From: Peptostreptococcaceae bacterium
Lineage (GTDB): Bacteria; Bacillota; Clostridia; Peptostreptococcales; Anaerovoracaceae
Direction of reading: 5' to 3'
Length of the DNA: 22,464 nucleotides
Assembly (NCBI GenBank): GCA_016650115.1
Contig: JAENWI010000005.1
Location: 1-22,464, forward strand
Below the pieces are notes generated by a model. It was not told the DNA's origin, made no database searches, and saw only the letters and a list, made by a program, of their open reading frames with translations. The translations under genes were made by a program, and so were the position numbers. Each line of letters opens with the position of its first letter. The first letter of the stretch is position 1. This document shows positions 6,788-14,523 of this stretch, piece after piece.

Positions 6788-7423
6788 TTAAAACAGGTTA
6801 GTTATTAGCAGCAACGGATTATTATTGTACAAGTCTTTTGCCATTACAGAACTGTCAAGAGAAGTTAAAATTGCAAAAGTGTGTTCGGGGCTGATAAGAT
6901 TAATTACGGGAATCATGACAGCCAGGATAATGTACAAAACAATCATGCCTTTAAAGAATCCAAAGCCGAGACCTAAAAGACCATCAATTAATCCAGTAGG
7001 GCCCTTCCTGTTTTTCTTGGAAAAAATAATGGTGATGAAATACAGGAACAGCTTAACCACAATGACGACAATCAAAAAAGAAATGAGGACCATAATCAGA
7101 TCTGTCAAACTGGAGGCAATATTTGAAGAAACTGTACTGGTGACATTGTTTGCAAAATCGCCGACCAAACTGGGGATTCCTTCTGATTCCAAAGAACCCG
7201 GTGGTGCTCCCTGCGGCATTTTGCTCAAAAGTTTGTCATTAATGGCAGTATAAAAAAAATCTTTTGAAATTAAATATTCTTTTACTCGCGGCGCAAAAAA
7301 GAAACCGCAGGAAAGAGAAATAAGCCAACCCACCAGATGTAGAAAGGTTGAAATAAAACCATTTCGATAGCTTATTGCCATTATTACAACCAAAATGGAA
7401 AACAGAATAATATCAATAATCAT
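6788..7423 (-). CDS. CvpA family membrane protein
   Basis: The 211-residue protein begins MIIDIILFSILVVIMAISYRNGFISTFLHLVGWLIS, with two close N-terminal membrane segments and the YRNGF / GW pattern seen in CvpA (colicin V production) proteins. Two more hydrophobic segments follow, around residues 105-132 and 150-175, separated by a charged KKNRKGPTGLIDGLLGLGFGFFKG loop that is also typical. Family members are small inner-membrane proteins of uncertain role, linked to envelope homeostasis or toxin export. The start codon follows an AAAGGAGG ribosome site at 8 bp. It lies 64 bp downstream of the M29 aminopeptidase on the same strand, without a clear terminator between, so co-transcription is likely. 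No colicin genes are present, so the historic name should not be read as function. Confidence 0.85.
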   Translation of the reverse strand: MIIDIILFSILVVIMAISYRNGFISTFLHLVGWLISLSCGFFFAPRVKEYLISKDFFYTAINDKLLSKMPQGAPPGSLESEGIPSLVGDFANNVTSTVSSNIASSLTDLIMVLISFLIVVIVVKLFLYFITIIFSKKNRKGPTGLIDGLLGLGFGFFKGMIVLYIILAVMIPVINLISPEHTFAILTSLDSSVMAKDLYNNNPLLLITNLF

Positions 7424-7487
7424 ATTTAGCGCCTCCTTTGTACAGTATTTGTGCCAGATATCCTAAGCAAAATGGTAGAATATGGGT

Positions 7488-8597
7488 TTATTTAAGGTTT
7501 TCAGGATTCAGGCATTCAAGTCCCGGAATCACAAAAAGGCCATCTTTTCTAATCAGAACATCATCAAACCAAATCTCACCACCGCCGTATTCGGGGCGTT
7601 GAATCATCACAAGATCCCAATGCAGAGCTGATATGTTCCCGTTAAAAGCATCTTCATATGCTGCACCAGGAGTGAAATGAAAAGAACCTGCAATTTTTTC
7701 GTCAAATAAGGTGTCTTTCATTGGTTCCAGAATAAATGGGTTAACTCCGATGGCAAACTCTCCAACATATCTTGCGCCAGCATCAGTATCTAACAGTTCA
7801 TTTATCCTGACAGTATTATTTGATGTAGCCTTTACGATTTTGCCTTTTTCAAATTCAAAAACGATATTTTCAAAAGTAAAACCTTGTTCCTCGGAAGGTG
7901 TATTATAAGATATTGTACCATTAATTGACTCACGAACAGGGGCGGTATAAACTTCTCCATCGGGGATATTCATAGTTCCGGCACATATGATGGACGGAAT
8001 ACCTTTTATGCTAAAGGATAAATCTGTTCCAGGTCCAATTAAATGAACTTTATCTGTTTTGTCCATAAGGCTGGACAAATTGATCATAGCCTGACCCATT
8101 TTCTCGTAATCCATAGTGCATACGTCAAAGAAGAAATTTTCAAAAGCCTCCTGGCTCATGTTGGCCAATTGGGCTAAAGATGGGTTTGGAAATTCAAGAA
8201 CCACCCATTTTGTCTTATTTACTCTGTAATCAAAGGCTGGTTTGAGTTTGCTGAAATACATGTTCTGTTTGGATGCAGGGACATCTGCCAGTTCTGATGT
8301 ATTATCACCGGCACGAACAGAAATGTAGGCGTCCATACCTTCAATCTGCTTTAGTAGATACTCGTTTAAAAAATCAAGCTGATTTTCGGAAGACCCTAAC
8401 ATGATTTCCCGAAGAATTGAAGCATCTCTAATATTTACATATGGAAAACCACCTTTGGCATAAACATCTTTTATGAGCTGGCGTATTAAGTTTTTTGTAC
8501 TGGTACCTTCATATTCAATTAAAACTTTCTCCCCTGATTGAATGTTCGTGGAATAGTCCACTAAAACTTTTGATAACTTGTTAATTCTGTCATCCAT
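7488..8597 (-). CDS. M29 family metalloaminopeptidase
   Basis: The 369-residue protein matches the thermophilic aminopeptidase (AmpS/PepS, M29) family from end to end. The N-terminal half has SGEKVLIEY and WVVLEFPNPSLAQ. The metal-binding half has NIPDGEVYTAPVRESINGT, RYVGEFAIGVNP, the histidine in AGSFHFTPGAAY, and SALHWDLVMIQRP, together providing the Glu, His and Asp ligands of a two-metal centre. The family releases N-terminal residues from peptides in the cytosol, with broad specificity. The start follows TAAGGAG at about 7 bp. An AT-rich promoter region lies upstream (8620-8650), but no -35/-10 pair is convincing. It is transcribed away from tadA and probably reads through into cvpA. 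Confidence 0.92.
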   Translation of the reverse strand: MDDRINKLSKVLVDYSTNIQSGEKVLIEYEGTSTKNLIRQLIKDVYAKGGFPYVNIRDASILREIMLGSSENQLDFLNEYLLKQIEGMDAYISVRAGDNTSELADVPASKQNMYFSKLKPAFDYRVNKTKWVVLEFPNPSLAQLANMSQEAFENFFFDVCTMDYEKMGQAMINLSSLMDKTDKVHLIGPGTDLSFSIKGIPSIICAGTMNIPDGEVYTAPVRESINGTISYNTPSEEQGFTFENIVFEFEKGKIVKATSNNTVRINELLDTDAGARYVGEFAIGVNPFILEPMKDTLFDEKIAGSFHFTPGAAYEDAFNGNISALHWDLVMIQRPEYGGGEIWFDDVLIRKDGLFVIPGLECLNPENLK

Positions 8598-8755
8598 CTC
8601 GGTCTCCTTATTTTATGTTTAATTATATTATCTGTATTGTATTAACAATTTGATGTTATAATGATATTATATTCCATAATAAAAATAACCGCAATCCAAA
8701 ATAAGCCGTTTCAAGCTTTTGAGGTACATTTCTATTTTACAAGTGTCAAAGATCC

Positions 8756-8821
8756 ATGAAGGGGATGTACCATACACCACTAGGATATTTCTTCTTTGGG
8801 TATGCAACAAAAACCGAATAA
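8756..8821 (+). CDS. Possible small ORF (21 residues) upstream of tadA
   Basis: An ATG at 8756 opens a 21-codon frame ending in TAA (8819-8821), with peptide end YHTPLGYFFFGYATKTE, aromatic and fairly hydrophobic in the middle. The frame is open upstream to a TGA at 8720, so an earlier non-ATG start is possible. There is no good ribosome site before 8756, and the GGGG at 8761-8764 directly abuts a second ATG at 8765. In its favour: a TATAAT about 95 bp upstream, and a strong terminator 16 bp after the stop. It does not match any family I know. It could equally be chance coding inside a small RNA. Confidence 0.3.
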   Translation: MKGMYHTPLGYFFFGYATKTE

Positions 8822-8836
8822 TTTGATTTAAAATAC

Positions 8837-8879
8837 AATACAAAAAGGTGACGGATTTAATCCGTCACCTTTTTGTATT
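8837..8879 (+). terminator. Strong hairpin, intrinsic terminator form
   Basis: A 20-bp perfect stem (8837-8856 with 8860-8879) has a 3-nt loop, with GGTGACGGAT at the top, an A5 tract on the left and T5 on the right. It lies between divergent genes, so it does not end either annotated gene. It must end a short upstream transcript, attenuate tadA, or block M29-region antisense transcription. Confidence 0.75.
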
Positions 8880-8884
8880 AAAGA

Positions 8885-8913
8885 TTGAATATTCATATTA
8901 AGTATGGTAATAT
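8885..8913 (+). promoter_or_regulatory. Candidate tadA promoter
   Basis: TTGAAT at 8885-8890 and TAATAT at 8908-8913 are 17 bp apart, with TG one base before the -10 (extended). Transcription would start near 8920, giving tadA almost no leader. Confidence 0.5.
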
Positions 8914-8923
8914 TGTAAAGTAT

Positions 8924-9397
8924 ATGAGAAATTTTATGAAAGACGCTTTAATGGAAGCTGAAAAGGCCATGTCCAAAGGGGAAGTCCCTATTGGTGCAAT
9001 CGTGGTCAAAAGTGGCGAAATTATCGGCAGAGGTCACAATTTAACAGAGTCCTTAAAAGACCCAACGGCTCATGCTGAGATCAATGCAATCAGGGAAGCA
9101 TCTGCTTTTTTAGGTGGATGGAGACTTACAGGCTGTATCATGTATGTCACCGTTGAGCCTTGCCCAATGTGTGCAGGTGCTTTGGTGTGGTCAAGGATGG
9201 CAAAGTTATATATTGGAACAATGGACCCAAAAGCGGGAGCATGCGGTTCCATATTTAATATAGTTTCTTGTAACAAACTGAATCATGAAATAGAAATTGA
9301 AATAGAAACAGGAGTTATGCAGCAAGAGTGTGAAGGCATAATGAAAGACTTTTTTAAAGAACTCAGGAAAAAGAAATCGGAGGAAATTCAGATATGA
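8924..9397 (+). CDS. tadA: tRNA adenosine(34) deaminase
   Basis: The protein (157 residues from 8924) has the zinc deaminase core: His50 and Glu52 in TAHAEINAI, and Cys80/Cys83 in VEPCPMCAGAL, plus the family-specific GEVPIGAIVV and KAGACGS. It converts adenosine to inosine at the wobble position of tRNA-Arg(ACG). The frame is open back to a TTG at 8885, but that extension carries the -35 of the likely promoter and is not family-like; ATG 8924 (MRNFMKDAL) or ATG 8936 (MKDAL) fit homologues better. Neither has a good ribosome site, so the start is uncertain. The stop overlaps the next gene by 4 bp. Confidence 0.93.
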   Translation: MRNFMKDALMEAEKAMSKGEVPIGAIVVKSGEIIGRGHNLTESLKDPTAHAEINAIREASAFLGGWRLTGCIMYVTVEPCPMCAGALVWSRMAKLYIGTMDPKAGACGSIFNIVSCNKLNHEIEIEIETGVMQQECEGIMKDFFKELRKKKSEEIQI

Positions 9398-10266
9398 AAA
9401 GATTAGGGGCAATCATTAGCCTTACATTATTAATTGTCATGTTAACCACATCGTTTGCTTTTGCAGGGACATTGGAACTTGTAAGCAGTTATCCAGAGGA
9501 TGGAGACGGAGGGTTTCAGATTGAAAATACGGGTGTGAAATTATATTTTAATGAAGATGTTATAAACAAGGATAATAATGCAGTCAATGATAAGGCCATA
9601 AAAATTGTGAATGCAAAGGGCGAAAAAATGCCTGTGAAATTATTCTACAGCACTAAAGAAGAGGGGCTGGTTTTAGTGCTAATTGAGAAAACCCTAGAAA
9701 GCAACTCAGAATACACCTTACACGTAACGGAGGATTTTACGGCTGCAAACGGAGATCTTATTTCGAAGCCTATCAGCCTTACATTTAAAACAAGAGATGT
9801 GTCAAAAGATACGACTGTGAATATGGTGCTAATGGGGCTGATGTTTGTTGGTGTTTTATTCTTTTCTTCCAGGAATATTAAAAAACAAGCAGCGAAACAG
9901 CAAGAGGAAAAAGCAAAAGACGATAAAGTGAATCCTTATAAAGTTTCAAAAGAAACGGGTAAGTCAGTGGAAGAAGTTGTACAGAAAAATGCAAAAGAAA
10001 AAGAGAAGAAGGCTCGTCAAGAAGCAAAAAATAAGCCTAGTGGCGAAAAAGCAGTAAATGAAGAAAAGCAGACAGGTGCTCAAGATAAAGGGCCAAACCA
10101 CTATAAAGTAACTTCACCAAAGCCTATTTCGTTAGCCGGCAGCAGTTATAAGACCGGTAGAAAAGCAAAGGCTGAAGAAGCAGCAGCGAGAGAAGCAGCC
10201 GCAAAAAAGGCGGGGACAACCAGGCCTAAGAACCAATCAGGTAAAACAAAAAACAAGAAAAAGTAG
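9394..10266 (+). CDS. Secreted/anchored Ig-like (SbsA/Big_5) protein with charged cytoplasmic tail
   Basis: The 290-residue protein has an N-terminal signal (KRLGAIISLTLLIVMLTTSFAFA, likely cut after Ala24). It is followed by one bacterial Ig-like domain of the SbsA type (residues about 25-134: VSSYPEDGD, VKLYFNEDV, LESNSEYTLHV, ISLTFKTRD). A single membrane helix (about 141-158, VNMVLMGLMFVGVLFFSS) comes next, then a long tail rich in Lys, Ala and Glu (160-290). The layout puts the Ig domain outside and the basic tail in the cytoplasm. The ATG overlaps the tadA stop by 4 bp and has GGAGG upstream within tadA. Function is unknown; the tail contains two NPYKVS / NHYKVTS-like segments, which may be short binding motifs. 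An S-layer role is not implied by one domain. Confidence 0.8.
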   Translation: MKRLGAIISLTLLIVMLTTSFAFAGTLELVSSYPEDGDGGFQIENTGVKLYFNEDVINKDNNAVNDKAIKIVNAKGEKMPVKLFYSTKEEGLVLVLIEKTLESNSEYTLHVTEDFTAANGDLISKPISLTFKTRDVSKDTTVNMVLMGLMFVGVLFFSSRNIKKQAAKQQEEKAKDDKVNPYKVSKETGKSVEEVVQKNAKEKEKKARQEAKNKPSGEKAVNEEKQTGAQDKGPNHYKVTSPKPISLAGSSYKTGRKAKAEEAAAREAAAKKAGTTRPKNQSGKTKNKKK

Positions 10267-10275
10267 GTTTAAAAT

Positions 10276-10311
10276 ATTAGAAAATGAGCGGATGTCCGCT
10301 CATTTTCTAAT
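10276..10311 (+). terminator. Perfect hairpin between the Ig-like gene and ispE
   Basis: Arms 10276-10292 and 10295-10311 are perfectly complementary (ATTAGAAAATGAGCGGA), closing on a small ATGT loop. The T run lies inside the stem rather than after it, so termination may be incomplete. No promoter fits between it and the ispE start, so read-through or an mRNA-stability role is likely. Confidence 0.55.
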
Positions 10312-10348
10312 TAAATGTCTAAATCAAAAAATTAAAGAAGGTGAGAAA

Positions 10349-11290
10349 TTGCAAACTTTAACGAAAAAAATTACTCTGAGATCTTTTGCAAAAATAAATC
10401 TATCAATAGATATTATTGGGAAGCTTTCCAATGGTTATCATGAGGTTGATATGATCATGCAGCAGCTTGAGCTTCATGATAAGGTTAAGGTTACATGGGA
10501 GCCTGCTGATGAATGGTCCATTAACGTATCAACCAATAGAATATATATTCCGACAGATCACAGGAATATTGCCTATAAGGCGGCACAAAGCATGATTGAG
10601 ATTGTAAAGGGAAATCATAAAGGCAAAATAGATATAAAAATCGAGAAGCGGATTCCTGTAGCAGCTGGCCTGGCAGGCGGCAGCGGGAATGGAGCTGTTG
10701 TTTTGCTGGCATTAAATCATCTTTGGGGATTGGGATTTGACGTGGCGAAACTATGCGAAACGGGAGCAAAGTTGGGTGCGGACGTGCCATTTTGCATCAT
10801 GGGATGTGCCAGGAGCAATAAACTGCTCGGTACAAAGATGAATAATGATCCTTTAGCCTGCTCCTGTGCAAGGGCGAGAGGAATAGGAACTGACCTGGAG
10901 CCAATAAAAACAGGATTGGATTGTTTTGTAGTTTTAACAAAACCGCCAATAAGTGTTTCTACGAAAGAGGTATATGAAAGGTTAGATTTAAGCGGAGAAT
11001 TCGAAAGACCGGATAATAATCAGCTGGAGGCCGGACTTAAAGAAAAAAACTATTATAAAGTAACAAAAAATATGATTAATGTACTTGAAATTTATACCAT
11101 AAACAGTTATCCTATTATCATGTATACAAAGAACAAGGCGATAGAGTTCGGGAAACCATTACAGGTATTAATGAGTGGTAGCGGCCCCACTGTTTTTGCT
11201 ATTTATACTAACAAAGAAAAAGCTAGATCAGCAGCAGATTATTTAAAAAAAATAAATAGGGATACATATCTGACTAGAACCACTTTATAG
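10349..11290 (+). CDS. ispE: 4-diphosphocytidyl-2-C-methyl-D-erythritol kinase, with an internal insertion
   Basis: IspE phosphorylates CDP-methylerythritol in the non-mevalonate isoprenoid pathway. The protein (313 residues from a TTG start at 10349) has RSFAKINLSIDIIGKLSNGYHEV, the GHMP ATP loop IPVAAGLAGGSGNGAV (102-117), and LMSGSGPTVFAIY near the end. The TTG is preceded by AAGGTGAG at good spacing. An ATG at 10292 in frame lies in the loop of the upstream hairpin, has no ribosome site, and would add 19 non-homologous residues. After PFCIMG the family normally continues with a short G-x-A-x-x-G-I-G segment; here about 20 extra residues (153-172 or 156-175) are bounded by repeated Cys-Ala-Arg, coded by near-identical 9-bp repeats. 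The rest looks intact, so activity is plausible. gntR follows after 29 bp. Confidence 0.92.
   Translation: MQTLTKKITLRSFAKINLSIDIIGKLSNGYHEVDMIMQQLELHDKVKVTWEPADEWSINVSTNRIYIPTDHRNIAYKAAQSMIEIVKGNHKGKIDIKIEKRIPVAAGLAGGSGNGAVVLLALNHLWGLGFDVAKLCETGAKLGADVPFCIMGCARSNKLLGTKMNNDPLACSCARARGIGTDLEPIKTGLDCFVVLTKPPISVSTKEVYERLDLSGEFERPDNNQLEAGLKEKNYYKVTKNMINVLEIYTINSYPIIMYTKNKAIEFGKPLQVLMSGSGPTVFAIYTNKEKARSAADYLKKINRDTYLTRTTL
10805..10873 (+). repeat. 60-bp in-frame insertion in ispE with 9-bp flanking direct repeats
   Basis: TGTGCCAGG (10805-10813) and TGTGCAAGG (10865-10873) are exactly 60 bp apart and in the same codon phase. Near the ends are inverted 8-mers CAGGAGCA (10810-10817) and TGCTCCTG (10859-10866), and a local GAGCA/TGCTC hairpin at 10813-10828. 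Removal of one repeat plus the interval leaves MGCARARGIG, close to the family sequence. Confidence 0.6.
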
Positions 11291-11319
11291 AAAAATATAA
11301 TGATAGAAGAGGGAGAAAA

Positions 11320-12000
11320 ATGCTTAATTTTGATATTCAAAACCATAGACCCTTGAGGGAAATTGTTTATGAAGAATTGAAAATTCTTATTGTAAAAGGC
11401 AAGATACAACCAGGGATGAGACTTATGGAAGAAGAACTTGCAGAAGATATGGGGGTTAGCAGAACACCAATCAGAGAAGCCATTCGAAAGTTGGAAAAAG
11501 AGGGCCTGATTACAATAGAACCTAGAAGAGGGGCTTATGTATCACAACTTTCCAGCCAGGATATGGTGGAAATTCTGGAAGTCAGACAAAATGTGGAAGG
11601 CTTTGCTGCTGAGCTGGCTGCAAAAAGAATTACTGAAGAAGAAAAAACAAAACTTAGAGAAATTGCAGAAGAGTATGAGATTGCTGTGAAACAAAATGAT
11701 ATGGCTGCCATGATAAATGCGGATACGGCATTCCACCATATTATCGTTGAAGCCACCAGAAACAAAATATTGATTCAAATGGTGGAGCAGCTTCAGGAAT
11801 TGGTGCTCCGGTTCAGATATCTTTATTATGATAATTTCAAAAGGTCAGAGAAAATGACAGAGGAGCATAAAATGATTTACCAGGCAATTCTCGACGGAAA
11901 ACCGGATATTGCCAAAGAATCAGCGGATATGCATATTAACAGATTGAAGGAGCTTGTTTTGTCTGAGGGAATTGGAAATAAGATTACGTCAACCAGATAG
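11320..12000 (+). CDS. GntR family transcriptional regulator, FadR subfamily (FCD domain)
   Basis: The 226-residue protein has an N-terminal winged helix (about 13-78), with LAEDMGVSRTPIREAIRKLEKEGLI as recognition helix region and PRRGAYVS as wing. An all-helical FCD ligand domain follows (about 85-215), with the histidine/aspartate pattern of metal-binding FCD proteins: DTAFHHIIVEATRN, EEHKMIYQAILDG and the late HINRLKELV. Such proteins are dimeric repressors or activators sensing small organic acids or fatty acyl compounds. The ligand is not readable here. It lies 29 bp after ispE, an arrangement common in Clostridia, preceded by GAGGGAG at 11309-11315. A bidirectional terminator follows. 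Its targets are unknown; candidates would be its own operon or an unlinked gene set. Confidence 0.9.
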   Translation: MLNFDIQNHRPLREIVYEELKILIVKGKIQPGMRLMEEELAEDMGVSRTPIREAIRKLEKEGLITIEPRRGAYVSQLSSQDMVEILEVRQNVEGFAAELAAKRITEEEKTKLREIAEEYEIAVKQNDMAAMINADTAFHHIIVEATRNKILIQMVEQLQELVLRFRYLYYDNFKRSEKMTEEHKMIYQAILDGKPDIAKESADMHINRLKELVLSEGIGNKITSTR

Positions 12001-12009
12001 GATGAAAAT

Positions 12010-12052
12010 AGCCGAAGACACGTCATAATTGACTCGCCTTCGGCTTTTGTAT
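12010..12052 (+). terminator. Bidirectional terminator between gntR and metH
   Basis: AGCCGAAG (12010-12017) pairs with CTTCGGCT (12038-12045), and an inner GTCA-TAAT-TGAC stem closes the loop. TTTTGTATTT follows on the plus strand and ATTTTC on the minus strand. It fits termination of both convergent genes. A small CTGAA-CAA-TTCAG hairpin at 12063-12075 lies just past the metH stop. Confidence 0.8.
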
Positions 12053-12087
12053 TTAGGACTTACTGAACAATTCAGAAAAGCGCCTGA

Positions 12088-14520
12088 TTATAAAACTCGT
12101 TTTGCAACTTCAACCCCTTCTCGTGCATCTTTCACAAAAAAATCCGCACCAACAAAGGTTGCATATTCAGGATTCAAAACAGCGCCGCCAACCATAATAT
12201 GGCATTCAATGCCAGCTTCCCTGATTGCAGATATGGTAATTTTCATGTTTTTCACTGTTGTTGTCATCAGTGCACTAAGACCGATCAACTTCACATGATG
12301 TTTTTTCGCAGCGTCAATAATATTTTTTACAGGAACATCTTTGCCAAGGTCTATTACCTCATACCCGTAATTCTGCAAAAGCATTTTCGCAATATTTTTC
12401 CCTATATCATGAATATCGCCAAGCACTGTAGCAACAAGAATTTTGCCTTTACTTGTTGATGGACCGTCAGAGCCTTTCACTTCTTTTATGACATCAAAGC
12501 AGGCTTTAACAGTTTCAGCAGACATCATTAGAGACGGAAGAAAGATTTCGCCTTTTTCAAAACCGTCACCCACCTTGTTCAGGGCTGGTATGAAGCATTC
12601 GTCTATGATTTCAAGGGGTTCTTTAGCCTCTAGAAGCGTGCGAACCTGTTTGGCCGCATCTTCCCTCCTGCCTTCGATAATAAGCTCTTCAAGCTCATCA
12701 TAACTCGTTCTGATGAGCTTGAGTGTATTTCCACTCTGATTTTCAATAGGAGGCTTGTTCACCGAAGAATTTGCTTTATTTATATACGCCTGATTAATAA
12801 GATCATTATTGCTATCTGAATATTTCTCTATATAATTAGCGGAACCTATGTCCTGGCAATTTATAACTCTATAGGTATCAACAGCCCGCATCATTTCCAA
12901 AGACATGGGATTGAGAATTGGAACATCCAGACCGGCTCCCATGGCAGCGGCCAAAAAAGTGCTGTTCATCAAAGGTCTGTTTGGCAACCCAAAAGAAACA
13001 TTGCTGACACCTAAAATTGTTTTTACACCTAAACGTGACTTCACTAGTTTTATCGCATCCAAAGTTGCCAGTACGCCGTTCTGCTGTGCAGAAACGGTTA
13101 AAGTCAGGCAATCTATAATAACATCCTCTTTTGGAATCCCATAGGAAGCAGCGGTGAGAACTATCTTTTCTGCTATGGCATATCTGCCTTCAGCTGTTTC
13201 GGGAATCCCGTCTTCATCCAGAGTCAGCCCAACAACAACAGCACCATATTTTTTTACAATTGGAAAAAGTTCAGCCATTACTTCTGCTTTACCATTGACA
13301 GAATTTACAAGTGGTCGCCCGTTACAGGCCCTTAGCCCGGCCTCAATGGCATGGATATCTGCACTGTCAATTTGAAGAGGCAGACTGGTTATTTCCTGAA
13401 CTTTTTTAATGACCTGAGCGATGACGCCTGGTTCATCTATTTCAGGCAAGCCAACATTAATATCTAAAATATCGGCACCGCTTTTGCCCTGATCTATGGC
13501 CTCTCTCAAAATGTATTCAATTTGATTGCTTTTAAGAGCTTCCTTTAATTTTGGTTTGCCCGTTGGATTTATTCTTTCACCAATCACTGTTATTTTGTTA
13601 TCAAGAATGACCGTCCTAGTGGATGAAGTAACTACGGTAATAAGCGGGGAAGAAATAACAACAGCAGCTTGCCTATCTGCAATTTTTCTGATTTCTTTGA
13701 TGAAATCTGGGGTTGTTCCGCAACAACCACCAATTATTTTAACGCCTGCCTCCAACATTTTGGAAACATATCCGGCATACTCAAGAGGAGTGATTTCATA
13801 GACAGTTTTCCCGTCTATAATTTGAGGAAGCCCTGCATTTGCCTGCACAATGACAGGAAGTTTGCTGTATTCCAATATCTTTTCAACAATTGGCAGAAGT
13901 TCTTTTGGTCCCATGGAACAGTTCAGACCTAATGCATCAACGCCGAGACTTTGCAAAGTAATAGTTCCTGTAACAGAATCCGTGCCCGTAAAGGTTCTGC
14001 CATCCTGCTGATAAGTCAAACAGGCAATAACGGGCAGAAAAGTGTTCTCTTTTGCTGCAAGAATTGCGGCCTTGGTTTCATAAATGTCAGACATGGTTTC
14101 TATAATGATAACATCGGCTCCAGACTTTTCACCAATGATCATTTGTCTTTTAAAAAGCTCATAAGCTTCATCAAAACTTACTGAACCAAGTGGTTCCAAA
14201 AGCTGACCACATGGACCAATGTCCAAAGCGACATATTTTGCCCCGGACATTTTTGCTAAATGGACGCCGGCGCTGACTATTTCTTCTACTGTATATCCAC
14301 AGCCTTTTAGCTTATATTCACTGGCTTGAAAAGTATTTGTGCTTACAACATCTGAACCCGCAGCCACATATTCCTTGTGAATTTCTAAAATCATTTCGGG
14401 ATTTGTGATGCTTAAAATTTCAGGTAATTCACCGGCCTGAAGACCTTTTTTCTGCATCATCGTTCCCATCGCACCATCAAAAACAAGGATGTTGTTTTTG
14501 ATATATTCCATGATATTCAT
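12088..14520 (-). CDS. metH: Cobalamin-dependent methionine synthase lacking the activation domain
   Basis: The 810-residue protein joins three modules. An N-terminal homocysteine S-methyltransferase barrel (about 5-285) has zinc ligands Cys201, Cys266 and Cys267. A pterin-binding barrel (about 315-575) has VIGERINPTG and DILDINVG. The cobalamin module has a helical cap (about 610-690), then GDIHDIGKNI with the cobalt-ligand histidine, and LIGLSALMTTT and VGGAVLN. It transfers the methyl of methyl-tetrahydrofolate through cobalamin to homocysteine. E. coli MetH is about 1,230 residues because of a C-terminal AdoMet reactivation domain; that domain is missing here, as in many Clostridia, so another protein must reactivate the cofactor. 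It follows metF after 3 bp, with its GGGGG ribosome site inside metF. The two form one operon. Confidence 0.93.
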   Translation of the reverse strand: MNIMEYIKNNILVFDGAMGTMMQKKGLQAGELPEILSITNPEMILEIHKEYVAAGSDVVSTNTFQASEYKLKGCGYTVEEIVSAGVHLAKMSGAKYVALDIGPCGQLLEPLGSVSFDEAYELFKRQMIIGEKSGADVIIIETMSDIYETKAAILAAKENTFLPVIACLTYQQDGRTFTGTDSVTGTITLQSLGVDALGLNCSMGPKELLPIVEKILEYSKLPVIVQANAGLPQIIDGKTVYEITPLEYAGYVSKMLEAGVKIIGGCCGTTPDFIKEIRKIADRQAAVVISSPLITVVTSSTRTVILDNKITVIGERINPTGKPKLKEALKSNQIEYILREAIDQGKSGADILDINVGLPEIDEPGVIAQVIKKVQEITSLPLQIDSADIHAIEAGLRACNGRPLVNSVNGKAEVMAELFPIVKKYGAVVVGLTLDEDGIPETAEGRYAIAEKIVLTAASYGIPKEDVIIDCLTLTVSAQQNGVLATLDAIKLVKSRLGVKTILGVSNVSFGLPNRPLMNSTFLAAAMGAGLDVPILNPMSLEMMRAVDTYRVINCQDIGSANYIEKYSDSNNDLINQAYINKANSSVNKPPIENQSGNTLKLIRTSYDELEELIIEGRREDAAKQVRTLLEAKEPLEIIDECFIPALNKVGDGFEKGEIFLPSLMMSAETVKACFDVIKEVKGSDGPSTSKGKILVATVLGDIHDIGKNIAKMLLQNYGYEVIDLGKDVPVKNIIDAAKKHHVKLIGLSALMTTTVKNMKITISAIREAGIECHIMVGGAVLNPEYATFVGADFFVKDAREGVEVAKRVL

Positions 14521-14523
14521 CGA

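Larger units (their letters stand above)
8598..8884. other. Long divergent intergenic region with structured sequence
   Basis: This 287-bp gap separates the divergent M29 and tadA genes. It is AT-rich near 8610-8700. On the plus strand it holds a TATAAT (8657-8662), inverted arms GGTACAT/ATGTACC (8723-8729, 8765-8771), CATAC/GTATG (8771-8775, 8800-8804), a 21-codon ORF and a 20-bp-stem hairpin. I recognise no known RNA family; SRP RNA and 6S RNA were considered and not supported. Confidence 0.5.

Noticed and set aside
6825..7253. 142-residue plus-strand open frame
   Set aside because: It is antisense to cvpA, which has family-like membrane segments and a good ribosome site; the plus frame lacks homology and a ribosome site.
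8640..8880. SRP RNA or 6S RNA upstream of tadA
   Set aside because: No GGNA-tetraloop SRP core (typical of the tadA-dnaX neighbourhood) and no long closing stem with a central bubble could be seen.
8885..8923. tadA start at TTG 8885
   Set aside because: The 13 extra residues are not family-like, there is no ribosome site, and the segment coincides with a likely promoter.
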